Shown here one piece after another: positions 48,724 to 57,959 of a DNA stretch of 64,000 nucleotides (position 1 is its first letter; the number at the start of each line of letters is the position of its first letter). Source of the DNA: Candidatus Mediterraneibacter guildfordensis (GTDB lineage: Bacteria; Bacillota; Clostridia; Lachnospirales; Lachnospiraceae). A program made the position numbers and the translations under genes. Where the stretch lies: the NCBI GenBank assembly GCA_019112735.1, contig DXIS01000030.1, positions 35,597 to 99,596 of the forward strand. Direction: 5' to 3'. The notes beneath the pieces were generated by a model. It searched no databases. It saw only the letters and a program-made list of their open reading frames with translations, and had not been told where the DNA came from.

Positions 48724-49851
48724 ATGGAACAAAGGATCGATCGCGCAGAAGCGCCCCAGTGGGTTTTGGAGGAACTGGACCGGGTGTGCGCAGTCCTGGA
48801 AAAGGATATGAAGAAATTCGGAGACCGGTTTCCTTCCGCCTGCGCTGAAAACGGACACTATGAGGTGACGGAAAATGATGACTGGACCAACGGCTTCTGG
48901 ACCGGCATGCTCTGGATGGCTTATCAGTATACCGGAAAGGACGCTTTCAGGCAGCAGGCCTGCCGGAACATGGAAAGTTTCGAACGGCGGCTCGATGAGC
49001 ATGTGGTGCTGGATCACCATGATATCGGATTCCTCTACAGCCTTTCCGTGGGCGCAGGATACCGGATCACGGGGGACAGTCACTGGAAAGAGGTGCTGAT
49101 CCGGGCGGCAGATGTACTCCTTGCGAGGTATCAGGAGAAGGGCGGATTCATCCAGGCGTGGGGCAAGCCCGGTGATCCGGGCGAATACCGTCTGATCATC
49201 GATTCCCTTTTAAACCTTCCGCTCCTATACCGGGCGTCGGAACTGACCGGAGATCCGGTGTACAGGGAATGCGCACAGCAGCATTATAAAAACGTGATTG
49301 GAAATATCGTCCGGGAAGATTATTCAACGTACCATACCTTTTATTTTGACCCGGAGACGGGAAAGCCGGACCACGGGGCGACCCGCCAGGGATTCTCGGA
49401 CCAGTCCTGCTGGGCGAGAGGACAGGCCTGGGCGGTGCTCGGGATGCCGCTTCATGCAAGGATATCCGGAGAAGGCATGGACGAGGAAGAACGCACGCTC
49501 TATGAGAACGTGACGGCGTATTTTGAAGATCATCTTTCTTCCGACGGGATGCCTTACTGGGATCTGATCTTCACGGACGGATCGGACCAGCCAAGGGACA
49601 GTTCAGCACTGGCGGCAGCGGCATGCGGCATGCTGGAGTACGGGAAAAAGGCTCGCGGACTTGAGATGCTCCGCACGCTGAAAGACCTGGCTTCCACAGA
49701 GTATGAGGCGGATCCGGAAGGACTGCTGCTCCACGGCGTCTATGCGTACATGGAAGGCAAAGGCGTGGATGAGCCGGACCTGTGGGGCGATTACTTCTAT
49801 ATGGAAGCGCTCTGCAGAGTATGCGACCCGAAGTGGCAGCCTTACTGGTAA
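48724..49851 (+). CDS. Glycoside hydrolase family 88 (unsaturated glucuronyl hydrolase-like)
   Basis: DDWTNGFWTGMLWMAYQYTG, HHDIGFLYSLSVGAGYRITGD, HGATRQGFSDQSCWARGQAWAVLG; no signal peptide. Confidence 0.85.
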   Translation: MEQRIDRAEAPQWVLEELDRVCAVLEKDMKKFGDRFPSACAENGHYEVTENDDWTNGFWTGMLWMAYQYTGKDAFRQQACRNMESFERRLDEHVVLDHHDIGFLYSLSVGAGYRITGDSHWKEVLIRAADVLLARYQEKGGFIQAWGKPGDPGEYRLIIDSLLNLPLLYRASELTGDPVYRECAQQHYKNVIGNIVREDYSTYHTFYFDPETGKPDHGATRQGFSDQSCWARGQAWAVLGMPLHARISGEGMDEEERTLYENVTAYFEDHLSSDGMPYWDLIFTDGSDQPRDSSALAAAACGMLEYGKKARGLEMLRTLKDLASTEYEADPEGLLLHGVYAYMEGKGVDEPDLWGDYFYMEALCRVCDPKWQPYW

Positions 49852-50004
49852 GATAAGGAAAATGCACGGAATATTGTGGTTTTTGCAGAATGTATAATAA
49901 AAGGCGTTGTACAAAATATTATTTGGAACAGTAATTAATAAAGAAATATTGTTCACAATAAACAAAAAATAGCAAGAATCATAAAAAACAGAACAATATA
50001 ATGA

Positions 50005-50033
50005 TTGCAACAATATGCTCCGGGGACTATAAT
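50005..50033 (+). promoter_or_regulatory. Putative promoter of the glycan importer operon
   Basis: TTGCAA (50005-50010), 17-nt spacer, TATAAT (50028-50033). Confidence 0.65.
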
Positions 50034-50064
50034 TTAATCATCAAATATCAAAGGAGGATATGAT

Positions 50065-51351
50065 ATGAAAAAGAAAATCATCAGTATTTTGCTTGCAGCA
50101 GTTATGGTGACAACACTTGCTGCTGGATGCGGAAGCTCAGGTGACAGCAACGAAGGCGGCGGAAGCGCAGACAACAGCGGGGACAAGCCGTATGAAGGCG
50201 TAGAGCTTACATACTGGTCAATGTGGTCCAACACAGAGCCGCAGGGACAGGTTATCCAGGAAGCTGCTGATGCATGGGCAGAAGAGACAGGCGGTACAGT
50301 CAACATTGAGTGGAAAGGCCGTGACATCAAACAGATCCTTTCTTCTTCACTTGAAGCAGAAGAGAAGATGGACCTGTTCGAAGATGATTACAAGAGAATT
50401 TCCGAGAACTACGCTCAGTACTGCTATGATCTGACAGAACTGGCAGAGGCGAACGGATATGCTGATTCAAGTTATGCGCTGTTCAATGACCGTGCAACAG
50501 GCTGGGCAGGATTCCTTACCTGTATTACAGAGCAGCCGAACGTAGGCGGTGTATTCTACAACCAGGATCTGTTTGAGGAAGCAGGCGTTGAAGTTCCGAC
50601 AACATGGACAGAGTTCCTTGATGTGTGCAAGGCACTGAAAGACAAAGGAATCCAGCCGCTTGCACTTGACAGTACATACGCACCGTTCCTTTTCGGATAT
50701 CATCTTGCAAGATACATCGGTGAAGATGCGATCGCTGACATGGCAGACAATGGCGGATGGGGAGAAAATGAACTCGTAGCCAAAGCTGCACAGGATATGA
50801 TCGATTTTGTTAATGCAGGATACCTTGCAGAAGGCGCTCCGGCTGAATATCCGGCAAGCCAGGATTCCATGGGAATCGATGGTGATGTTGCAATGGTTGT
50901 ATGTGCAAACTATGTTACATCAGAAGTTAACCTTCACAGCGGCACAGAACTGAACTGGAGCGTATTCAACTATCCGTCAGTTGAAGGTGCGGCAGAGGGT
51001 GTAGATCAGTCAGCAGCATATGCAGGCGCAAACTCCATCGCAGTTACAAGCTACAGCGAGAATCCGGAAGCAGCGTATGATTTCGCTACATTCCTTACAT
51101 CAGGCGAGTGGGATCAGAAGATGGCTGATACAGCTTCCCAGATCCCGGCTGATCCGTCCAACACAGCTCCGGCTTCTCAGAACGGAACAATTGAAGTTCT
51201 GAATACTGTTGAGACACCGCTTAGCTGGAACATGGGCTTCAACCAGAATGCAGATCTGATGTCCCCGATCGCAGAAGTTATCGTAAAAATGTACGAAGGC
51301 AGCTTCGCAACAGGTCAGGACTTCGCAGCAGCTCTGGATGCATTATACTAA
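50065..51351 (+). CDS. Extracellular solute-binding lipoprotein (carbohydrate ABC transporter)
   Basis: Lipobox LAAGC; ELTYWSMWSNTEPQG...WAEETGGTVNIEWKGRD. Confidence 0.9.
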   Translation: MKKKIISILLAAVMVTTLAAGCGSSGDSNEGGGSADNSGDKPYEGVELTYWSMWSNTEPQGQVIQEAADAWAEETGGTVNIEWKGRDIKQILSSSLEAEEKMDLFEDDYKRISENYAQYCYDLTELAEANGYADSSYALFNDRATGWAGFLTCITEQPNVGGVFYNQDLFEEAGVEVPTTWTEFLDVCKALKDKGIQPLALDSTYAPFLFGYHLARYIGEDAIADMADNGGWGENELVAKAAQDMIDFVNAGYLAEGAPAEYPASQDSMGIDGDVAMVVCANYVTSEVNLHSGTELNWSVFNYPSVEGAAEGVDQSAAYAGANSIAVTSYSENPEAAYDFATFLTSGEWDQKMADTASQIPADPSNTAPASQNGTIEVLNTVETPLSWNMGFNQNADLMSPIAEVIVKMYEGSFATGQDFAAALDALY

Positions 51352-51422
51352 GAACGGGTTTTAAACCAGGAGGTGGCGCTCACCGGCGCCACCTCGTTTT
51401 GTCAGAGAGGTGACACAGGAAA

Positions 51423-52316
51423 ATGAAAAAGAAAAAAACATTTATCATACCTTTTGTCCTCCCTTGTGCTCTGGCCCTTACGATTATGTATCTGTATCCG
51501 GTGATCCGGACGGTGATCATGAGTTTCTTCGGGATTGAGAGTGTAACGGCAGACCTGTCAGAATGGTCGTTCAATGGTCTGGACAATTATATCAGGATCT
51601 TCGAATCCCCCACATTTATCAGAGCGATGACAAACATGCTTCTGATCTGGCTGATCGGCGGGGTGATCGTGCTTGCGTTTGCACTGCTTTTTGCAGTAAT
51701 CCTTACAAGCGGGATCCGTTTTAAAAAATTCTTCCGTGCGGCAATCTATCTGCCGAATATCATCAGTGCAGTTGCGCTGGCTACAATGTGGATCCAGTAT
51801 ATTTACAGCCAGGAGTTCGGTCTTCTGAATAAGATCCTGAATATCTTCGGAATGGAAGGGAAGAACTGGCTTGGCACGGATATGAAATTCTGGGCAATGC
51901 TTTTTGCATTTACATTTGGTGCAGTAGGATATTACATGCTGATCTTTATCAGCGGCATCGAACGTATCCCGGAAGATCTTTACGAAGCGGCAACGATTGA
52001 CGGCGCTAATAAAGTTCAGCAGTTTTTCACTATGACACTTCCGCTTTTAAGAAGTATTTTTAAGACGAATATTACTTTCTGGAGTGTTAACTGTATTACA
52101 TTTTTCCTCTGGTCAAAGATGTTCTCGCCCATTCAGACTGAGACATCTACGGTAGTTCCTGTTGTATATCTGTATGATACTGTATTTGGTACAACAGGAA
52201 ACGTACAGAGAGATGCAGGAGCCGGTGCGGCTGTTGGTGTATGCCTGGCTGTTTTTGTAGCGATTGTTTACTTCGTAATGAACAAACTGCTTAAAGATGA
52301 CGATCTGGAATTCTAA
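51423..52316 (+). CDS. Sugar ABC transporter permease
   Basis: Multi-TM with EAATIDGANKVQQFFTMTLPLL EAA loop. Confidence 0.92.
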   Translation: MKKKKTFIIPFVLPCALALTIMYLYPVIRTVIMSFFGIESVTADLSEWSFNGLDNYIRIFESPTFIRAMTNMLLIWLIGGVIVLAFALLFAVILTSGIRFKKFFRAAIYLPNIISAVALATMWIQYIYSQEFGLLNKILNIFGMEGKNWLGTDMKFWAMLFAFTFGAVGYYMLIFISGIERIPEDLYEAATIDGANKVQQFFTMTLPLLRSIFKTNITFWSVNCITFFLWSKMFSPIQTETSTVVPVVYLYDTVFGTTGNVQRDAGAGAAVGVCLAVFVAIVYFVMNKLLKDDDLEF

Positions 52317-52336
52317 CCCGGGAAAGGAGGATAAAA

Positions 52337-53209
52337 ATGGCGAAAAAAGAAAAAGTTGTTTATAAAGAAAAAGTGAACTGGAAAAAAGAAGCCGCTCTTC
52401 TTCCGGGGTATCTGATCGTGTTGATCTGGATCGCGTTTACCGCAATATTTCTGATCTGGATCCTGGCGGCCAGTCTCTCAACGACCAGAGAGATCATGTC
52501 CGGAAGCGTTTTCAAATTTGAATCAGGAGTTCACTGGGAAAACTACATAAATGCATGGACGGCAAGTAATGTTTCCGTATTCTTCATGAACTCATTGATG
52601 TATGCGATCATATCGTGTACAGTCGTAATCCTGATTGCAGCTCCGGCGGCTTACGCATTGTCAAGATATACATTCCTTGGCAACAAGCCGATTAAGACGA
52701 GCCTGATCCTGGCTATGAGTATACCGGAAGTTATGATCATCATGCCGATCTATGCTCTGACGGCCGAACTTGGGATTAAGGGCAGAATCCTTCTGATCCT
52801 GCTGTATATATTTATCCGTGTGCCGTTCACAACGACATACCTGCTTAACTTCTTTGCAAGCCTTTCCAGAAGTTACGAAGAAGCGGCTGCAATTGACGGA
52901 TGTACACCGGGAAAAACATTCTGGAAGATCATGCTTCCGCTTGTACAGCCGGCACTTGTTACAGTTACAATCTTTAACTTCTTGAGTGTATGGAACGAAT
53001 TCTTTATGGCGTTGATCTTTGCAAGTTCAGCAGATATGACTCCTGTAGGCGTCGGACTTCTGCAGATTGTAAATGGTATGAAGTACACAGGAAATTACGG
53101 CGGTCTGTTTGCAGCAGTCGTTATCGTATTCCTTCCGACGTTCCTGCTTTATATCTTCCTGTCAGAGAAGATCATCGCAGGTGTTACCGGCGGCGGTGTC
53201 AAAGGATAG
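52337..53209 (+). CDS. Carbohydrate ABC transporter permease
   Basis: EAAAIDGCTPGKTFWKIMLPLVQPAL EAA loop. Confidence 0.92.
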   Translation: MAKKEKVVYKEKVNWKKEAALLPGYLIVLIWIAFTAIFLIWILAASLSTTREIMSGSVFKFESGVHWENYINAWTASNVSVFFMNSLMYAIISCTVVILIAAPAAYALSRYTFLGNKPIKTSLILAMSIPEVMIIMPIYALTAELGIKGRILLILLYIFIRVPFTTTYLLNFFASLSRSYEEAAAIDGCTPGKTFWKIMLPLVQPALVTVTIFNFLSVWNEFFMALIFASSADMTPVGVGLLQIVNGMKYTGNYGGLFAAVVIVFLPTFLLYIFLSEKIIAGVTGGGVKG

Positions 53210-53384
53210 AGAATTTATTCCGGATAAAATCGTGGCGGAATGCGTTCCGCGACATAGAAAAAATATCGGGCTGGCGCAGACACTGTACCAGCCCGAAAGT
53301 GTCAGGAGCGCTATAAGCATGGCACTGTGCCCATTATAGGGCGATTAAAAATACTACATGGCGATTGGCGAAAGGAGAATCATA

Positions 53385-55547
53385 GTGAAAGAGCATACAA
53401 GCGGAAGAGTAACAATACCTACTGATGTTGATGTAGTACCGGAGACTCTGGAACTATTAAAAAGATGGGGAGCGGATGCCATCCGTGACTGTGACGGAAC
53501 AGATTATCCCGAAGAACTGAAGAGCGTGGATGCAAAAGTGTATTCCACATATTATACAACAAGAAAAGATAATGCATGGGCAAAAGCTAATCCGGATGAG
53601 ATCCAGCAGATGTATATCATGACTCCGTTTTATACGGCGGTTGAGGATGAACTTTCTATTCATTTGATGAATCATCTTTATCCGGATATGCTGAAAGTAA
53701 ATGACTATGATGATATCACAAGATGGTGGGAAGTGATCGACCGTACAACAGGTGAGGTCGTGCCGGTTTCAGAGTGGAGCTACGACAGTGAGTCAGGAGA
53801 TCTTACAATCCACGGCGCAAAGAAATTTCATGATTATACTGTAAGCTTTCTGGCGTATATCATGTGGGATCCGGTGCATATGTACAATGCGGTGACAAAT
53901 GGATGGACAGATTTTGAGAAGCAGATCACATTTGATGTCCGTCAGCCGAAGACACACAAATTTTCTATGGAACGACTTAGAAAATATATGCAGGATAATC
54001 CGCATGTCAATGTAATCCGTTATACAACTTTCTTCCATCAGTTTACATTGATCTTTGATGAACTGGCGAGAGAAAGATATGTTGACTGGTACGGGTATTC
54101 TGCATCGGTAAGCCCTTATATTCTTGAGCAGTTTGAGAAAGAAGTGGGATATAAGTTCCGCCCGGAATTCATTATCGACCAGGGATACATGAACAATCCG
54201 TATCGTATTCCGTCAAAAGAGTTCAGTGATTTCCAGGCTTTCCAGAGAAGAGAAGTTGCAAAGCTGGCGAAGGAAATGGTCGACATAACCCATGAGGGCG
54301 GAAAAGAGGCTATGATGTTCCTTGGCGATCACTGGATCGGCACGGAGCCGTTCATGGATGAATTTAAGACAATCGGACTGGACGCTGTAGTCGGAAGTGT
54401 TGGAAACGGATCCACACTGCGTCTGATCAGTGATATTGAAGGCGTGAAATACAGAGAAGGCCGTCTCCTTCCGTATTTCTTCCCGGATGTTTTCCATGAG
54501 GGAGGCGATCCGGTGAAAGAGGCGAAGGTAAACTGGGTAACAGCGAGAAGAGCGATCCTGCGTAAGCCGATCGACCGGATCGGATATGGCGGATACTTAA
54601 AACTGGCGCTTCAGTTCCCGGAGTTTGTAGACTACGTAGAAAGCGTATGTAATGAGTTCCGTGAGCTTTATGAGAATATCAAAGGTACAACGCCGTACTG
54701 CATTAAGAAAGTGGCGGTTCTCAACTGCTGGGGCAAGATGCGTGCATGGGGAAATCATATGGTCCATCATGCGATCTATCACAGAGAGACGGCATCTTAT
54801 GCAGGTATCATTGAAGCTTTAAGCGGTGCGCCGTTTGATGTGAAATTCATCAGTTTTGATGATATCAGAAATAATCCGGGAATCCTGGATGACATTGATG
54901 TAATCTTAAACGTCGGAGATGCTGATACAGCATATACCGGAGGCGATAACTGGACCGATGAGACGATCATCACCGCAGTGAAGAAGTTTATATACAATGG
55001 CGGCGGATTTATCGGAGTCGGTGAACCGGCAGCTCACCAGCATGAAGGTCATTTCTTCCAGCTTGCAACAGTTATGGGCGTTGAGAAAGAACTTGGATTC
55101 ACGCTCAACTATGATAAATATAACTGGGATGAACATGATCACTTTATCAAAGAAGACTGCACGAAAGAGATTGACTTTGGTGAAGGTGAGAAAAACATTT
55201 ATGCGCTTGACGGAACAGAAATCCTTGTACAGCGTAATAAAGAAGTTCAGATGGCAGTTAATGAGTTTGGAAAGGGCCGCTGCGTTTACATCAGCGGGCT
55301 TCCGTACAGTTTTGAAAACAGCCGTATTCTTTACCGTTCTATTATCTGGGCAAGTCATGATGAGGACAATCTGCACAGATGGTACAGCACGAACTTTAAT
55401 GTTGAAGTTCATGCATATGTAAAGAATGGGAAATATTGTGTGGTTAATAACACATATGAGCCGCAGAGCACAACGGTTTACAAAGGAGACGGATCGAGTT
55501 TTGATCTTAATCTGGATGCAAACGAAATTATCTGGTACGAAATTTAA
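53385..55547 (+). CDS. GH112 family phosphorylase (1,3-beta-galactosyl-N-acetylhexosamine phosphorylase-like)
   Basis: GRVTIPTDVDVVPETLELLKRWGADAIRDCDGTDYPEEL; GTG start at 53385 with AAAGGAG upstream (track ORF starts 53358). Confidence 0.88.
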   Translation: MKEHTSGRVTIPTDVDVVPETLELLKRWGADAIRDCDGTDYPEELKSVDAKVYSTYYTTRKDNAWAKANPDEIQQMYIMTPFYTAVEDELSIHLMNHLYPDMLKVNDYDDITRWWEVIDRTTGEVVPVSEWSYDSESGDLTIHGAKKFHDYTVSFLAYIMWDPVHMYNAVTNGWTDFEKQITFDVRQPKTHKFSMERLRKYMQDNPHVNVIRYTTFFHQFTLIFDELARERYVDWYGYSASVSPYILEQFEKEVGYKFRPEFIIDQGYMNNPYRIPSKEFSDFQAFQRREVAKLAKEMVDITHEGGKEAMMFLGDHWIGTEPFMDEFKTIGLDAVVGSVGNGSTLRLISDIEGVKYREGRLLPYFFPDVFHEGGDPVKEAKVNWVTARRAILRKPIDRIGYGGYLKLALQFPEFVDYVESVCNEFRELYENIKGTTPYCIKKVAVLNCWGKMRAWGNHMVHHAIYHRETASYAGIIEALSGAPFDVKFISFDDIRNNPGILDDIDVILNVGDADTAYTGGDNWTDETIITAVKKFIYNGGGFIGVGEPAAHQHEGHFFQLATVMGVEKELGFTLNYDKYNWDEHDHFIKEDCTKEIDFGEGEKNIYALDGTEILVQRNKEVQMAVNEFGKGRCVYISGLPYSFENSRILYRSIIWASHDEDNLHRWYSTNFNVEVHAYVKNGKYCVVNNTYEPQSTTVYKGDGSSFDLNLDANEIIWYEI

Positions 55548-55557
55548 TAGTGAATGT

Positions 55558-55590
55558 AGTTTCGGTGCAGTGTTTCATTGCACCGAAACT
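55558..55590. promoter_or_regulatory. 12-bp perfect intergenic hairpin between GH112 and sulfatase genes
   Basis: AGTTTCGGTGCA-gtgtttcat-TGCACCGAAACT, no T-run. Confidence 0.6.
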
Positions 55591-55612
55591 GTAAATTAAG
55601 GAGATGAAAATT

Positions 55613-57070
55613 TTGAAAAAAAAGCCCAATATCGTATTTATATTAACAGATGATCAGGGAGCATGGGCTATGGGATGTGCCGGCAATCAGGATGTAAAGA
55701 CTCCGAATCTGGACCGGCTTGCTGCAAACGGTGTGCGTTTTGATGAATTTTACTGTGCATCGCCCGTATGTTCTCCCGCGCGAGCATCCATTGTTACAGG
55801 AAAAATCCCTTCCTGCCATGGCGTACAGGACTGGATAGAAAAAGGGAATGTTGACGGATATAAATACCCTGAAATGAGTAAAGTTCCAGGCTTTGATATA
55901 AATGACCTTGCCATTGATTATCTTGAGGGACATCGTACATATATGGAGATTTTGTCAGAAGCAGGATATCAGTGTGCCTTGAGTGGAAAATGGCATTTGG
56001 GAGATAATGCTGCAAAAAGAAAAGGATTTAAAAACTGGTATACGATTGCAAGAGGAGGATGTTCTTATTTTCATCCGGATATTTGTGACGAGGGAGAACT
56101 GTATCCGGGTGAAGGATATATTACAGATCTGATCACAGAGCGTTCACTGCTATATATTGATGAAATGGCGGAAACAGAGAAACCGTTTTATCTAAGTGTT
56201 CATTATACAGCGCCTCATAGTCCGTGGGGGCCGTCTGAACATCCGGAAAAATTCAGGAAATTATATGAAAATTGCGAGTTCGCGGCTACACCGGATCTGC
56301 CGATCCATCCGAACCATATCATTACCGGACCTATTGGCGATACTCCCGAAAAGCGAAGAGAAAATCTTACGGGGTATTACGCGGCTATTTCAGCGATGGA
56401 TGCAGGGGTAGGGAAAATAGTTGAAAAGCTGGAAGAAAAACATCTTCTTCAGGATACCGTGATTATATTTACTGCGGATAACGGAATGAATATGGGACAT
56501 CATGGCATCTGGGGAAAAGGAAATGGAACTTATCCGCCCAATATGTACGATTCTGCTGTTAAAGTCCCATTGATAATATACAGTCCGGAATTGAAAAACA
56601 GAGGCGCTGTCTGCCATCGCATGACTTGTCAGTATGATATTTTCCCGACCATCCTTGAAATAGCCGGATGTGAGTGGGTACCGGAAAAAATGCAGCCCGG
56701 CAGAAGCATGACGGAACTCATCTATGAGCCGGAGAAGGATGTGCAGGAACGTATTGTAGTCTATGATGAATATGGGCGGACAAGAATGATAAGAGATCGC
56801 CAGTATAAATACATTCATCGTTATGGAGACGGAGAGTGTGAACTTTACGACATGGAGAAAGATCCGGATGAGACAAAAAATATTGTTCATGATCCGGAAT
56901 ATGCAGAAATTGTCGAAAGTTTACGGATGGAAATGGAAGAATGGTTTTCCAGATATACGGATGAAAAAAATGATGCAAGGAAATTTGACGTAAAAGGAAG
57001 GGGCCAGCAGAAGCTCTGCTGGCAGAAAGATGCCTTTAATACAGAAATCGAATTTTATTCTAAGCGTTGA
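55613..57070 (+). CDS. Sulfatase, Cys-type, no signal peptide
   Basis: PNIVFILTDDQGAWAMGCAGN; FGly motif CSPAR in CASPVCSPARASIVTGK; likely TTG start 55613 (ATG 55604 too close to AAGGAG). Confidence 0.9.
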   Translation: MKKKPNIVFILTDDQGAWAMGCAGNQDVKTPNLDRLAANGVRFDEFYCASPVCSPARASIVTGKIPSCHGVQDWIEKGNVDGYKYPEMSKVPGFDINDLAIDYLEGHRTYMEILSEAGYQCALSGKWHLGDNAAKRKGFKNWYTIARGGCSYFHPDICDEGELYPGEGYITDLITERSLLYIDEMAETEKPFYLSVHYTAPHSPWGPSEHPEKFRKLYENCEFAATPDLPIHPNHIITGPIGDTPEKRRENLTGYYAAISAMDAGVGKIVEKLEEKHLLQDTVIIFTADNGMNMGHHGIWGKGNGTYPPNMYDSAVKVPLIIYSPELKNRGAVCHRMTCQYDIFPTILEIAGCEWVPEKMQPGRSMTELIYEPEKDVQERIVVYDEYGRTRMIRDRQYKYIHRYGDGECELYDMEKDPDETKNIVHDPEYAEIVESLRMEMEEWFSRYTDEKNDARKFDVKGRGQQKLCWQKDAFNTEIEFYSKR

Positions 57071-57073
57071 GCG

Positions 57074-57913
57074 TCATTTACTCTGCCGGTACTGCACCGG
57101 AGTCATCCCGTAGAATTTCCGGAATATCTGGGTGAAGTAGGACTGGGAGGAGAATCCGGTCTGGGCTGCGATCTCCGAGATCGAACAGTCCGTGGTCTCC
57201 AGCAGCTGGCAGGCGGCCTCGAGCCGGCGCCGGTTCAGGTACTGGATCGGCGACAGGCCGGTGAATTTTGTAAATGAATGAGCCATATAATATTTGTTCA
57301 TATGGGTCAGCCCCGTCAGTGTATCCAGGGTGATCTGGGAAGCATAGTTTGCGTCGAGATATTCTTTTATCTGGGCGCATTCTTTTGTCATGCGCATGGA
57401 GGAGTTCGGAACCGTAATAAGCTGCTGGGAGCGCAGGATCCGCATGATCAGAATATCCAGCAGACTCTGGCAGATCATTTCCGATCCGTACAGTTCTTCT
57501 TTGGTCTCGTAATAAATCTGCTCCATCAGTTCCGCGATCATGGCATGCCGGTCGAAGTTGCAGAAGACCTGATATGTGCCGGGCTGGTCTTTTGGCTGGA
57601 AGGAAATACCCTCCAGCCCCAGTACATAATATTTGAGGGACTTGCCGGGGATGGACTGTTCCGTGTGCTCCACGTAGGGCGGAACAATGACCAGATCCCC
57701 GGTTTTGATCGGGCGCTTTACATCCCGGAAGAGAAAATTCCCCTCGCCGTTCAGCACATAGAAGATCTCTGTAAAATGATGCGTATGAAGCACGCTCTGC
57801 CAGTCCTGATCATCTTTTGAAAGGGAGATGGACAGGAAGCGTGCGTTCAGGTTCGGCATATCTGGTGCTTTTGTCGATTTCTGGTTTTTAAACGTATGTT
57901 TGCTGTGGCTCAT
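57074..57913 (-). CDS. AraC family transcriptional regulator with cupin-like sensor
   Basis: GEGNFLFRDVKRPIKTGDLVIVPPYVEHTEQ; C-term SISEIAAQTGFSSQSYFTQIFRKFYGMTPVQYRQ. Confidence 0.93.
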   Translation of the reverse strand: MSHSKHTFKNQKSTKAPDMPNLNARFLSISLSKDDQDWQSVLHTHHFTEIFYVLNGEGNFLFRDVKRPIKTGDLVIVPPYVEHTEQSIPGKSLKYYVLGLEGISFQPKDQPGTYQVFCNFDRHAMIAELMEQIYYETKEELYGSEMICQSLLDILIMRILRSQQLITVPNSSMRMTKECAQIKEYLDANYASQITLDTLTGLTHMNKYYMAHSFTKFTGLSPIQYLNRRRLEAACQLLETTDCSISEIAAQTGFSSQSYFTQIFRKFYGMTPVQYRQSK

Positions 57914-57959
57914 TCATTCGGTCCTTTATTGTACGGTTGTATATGTGCTGTGTCATCTG

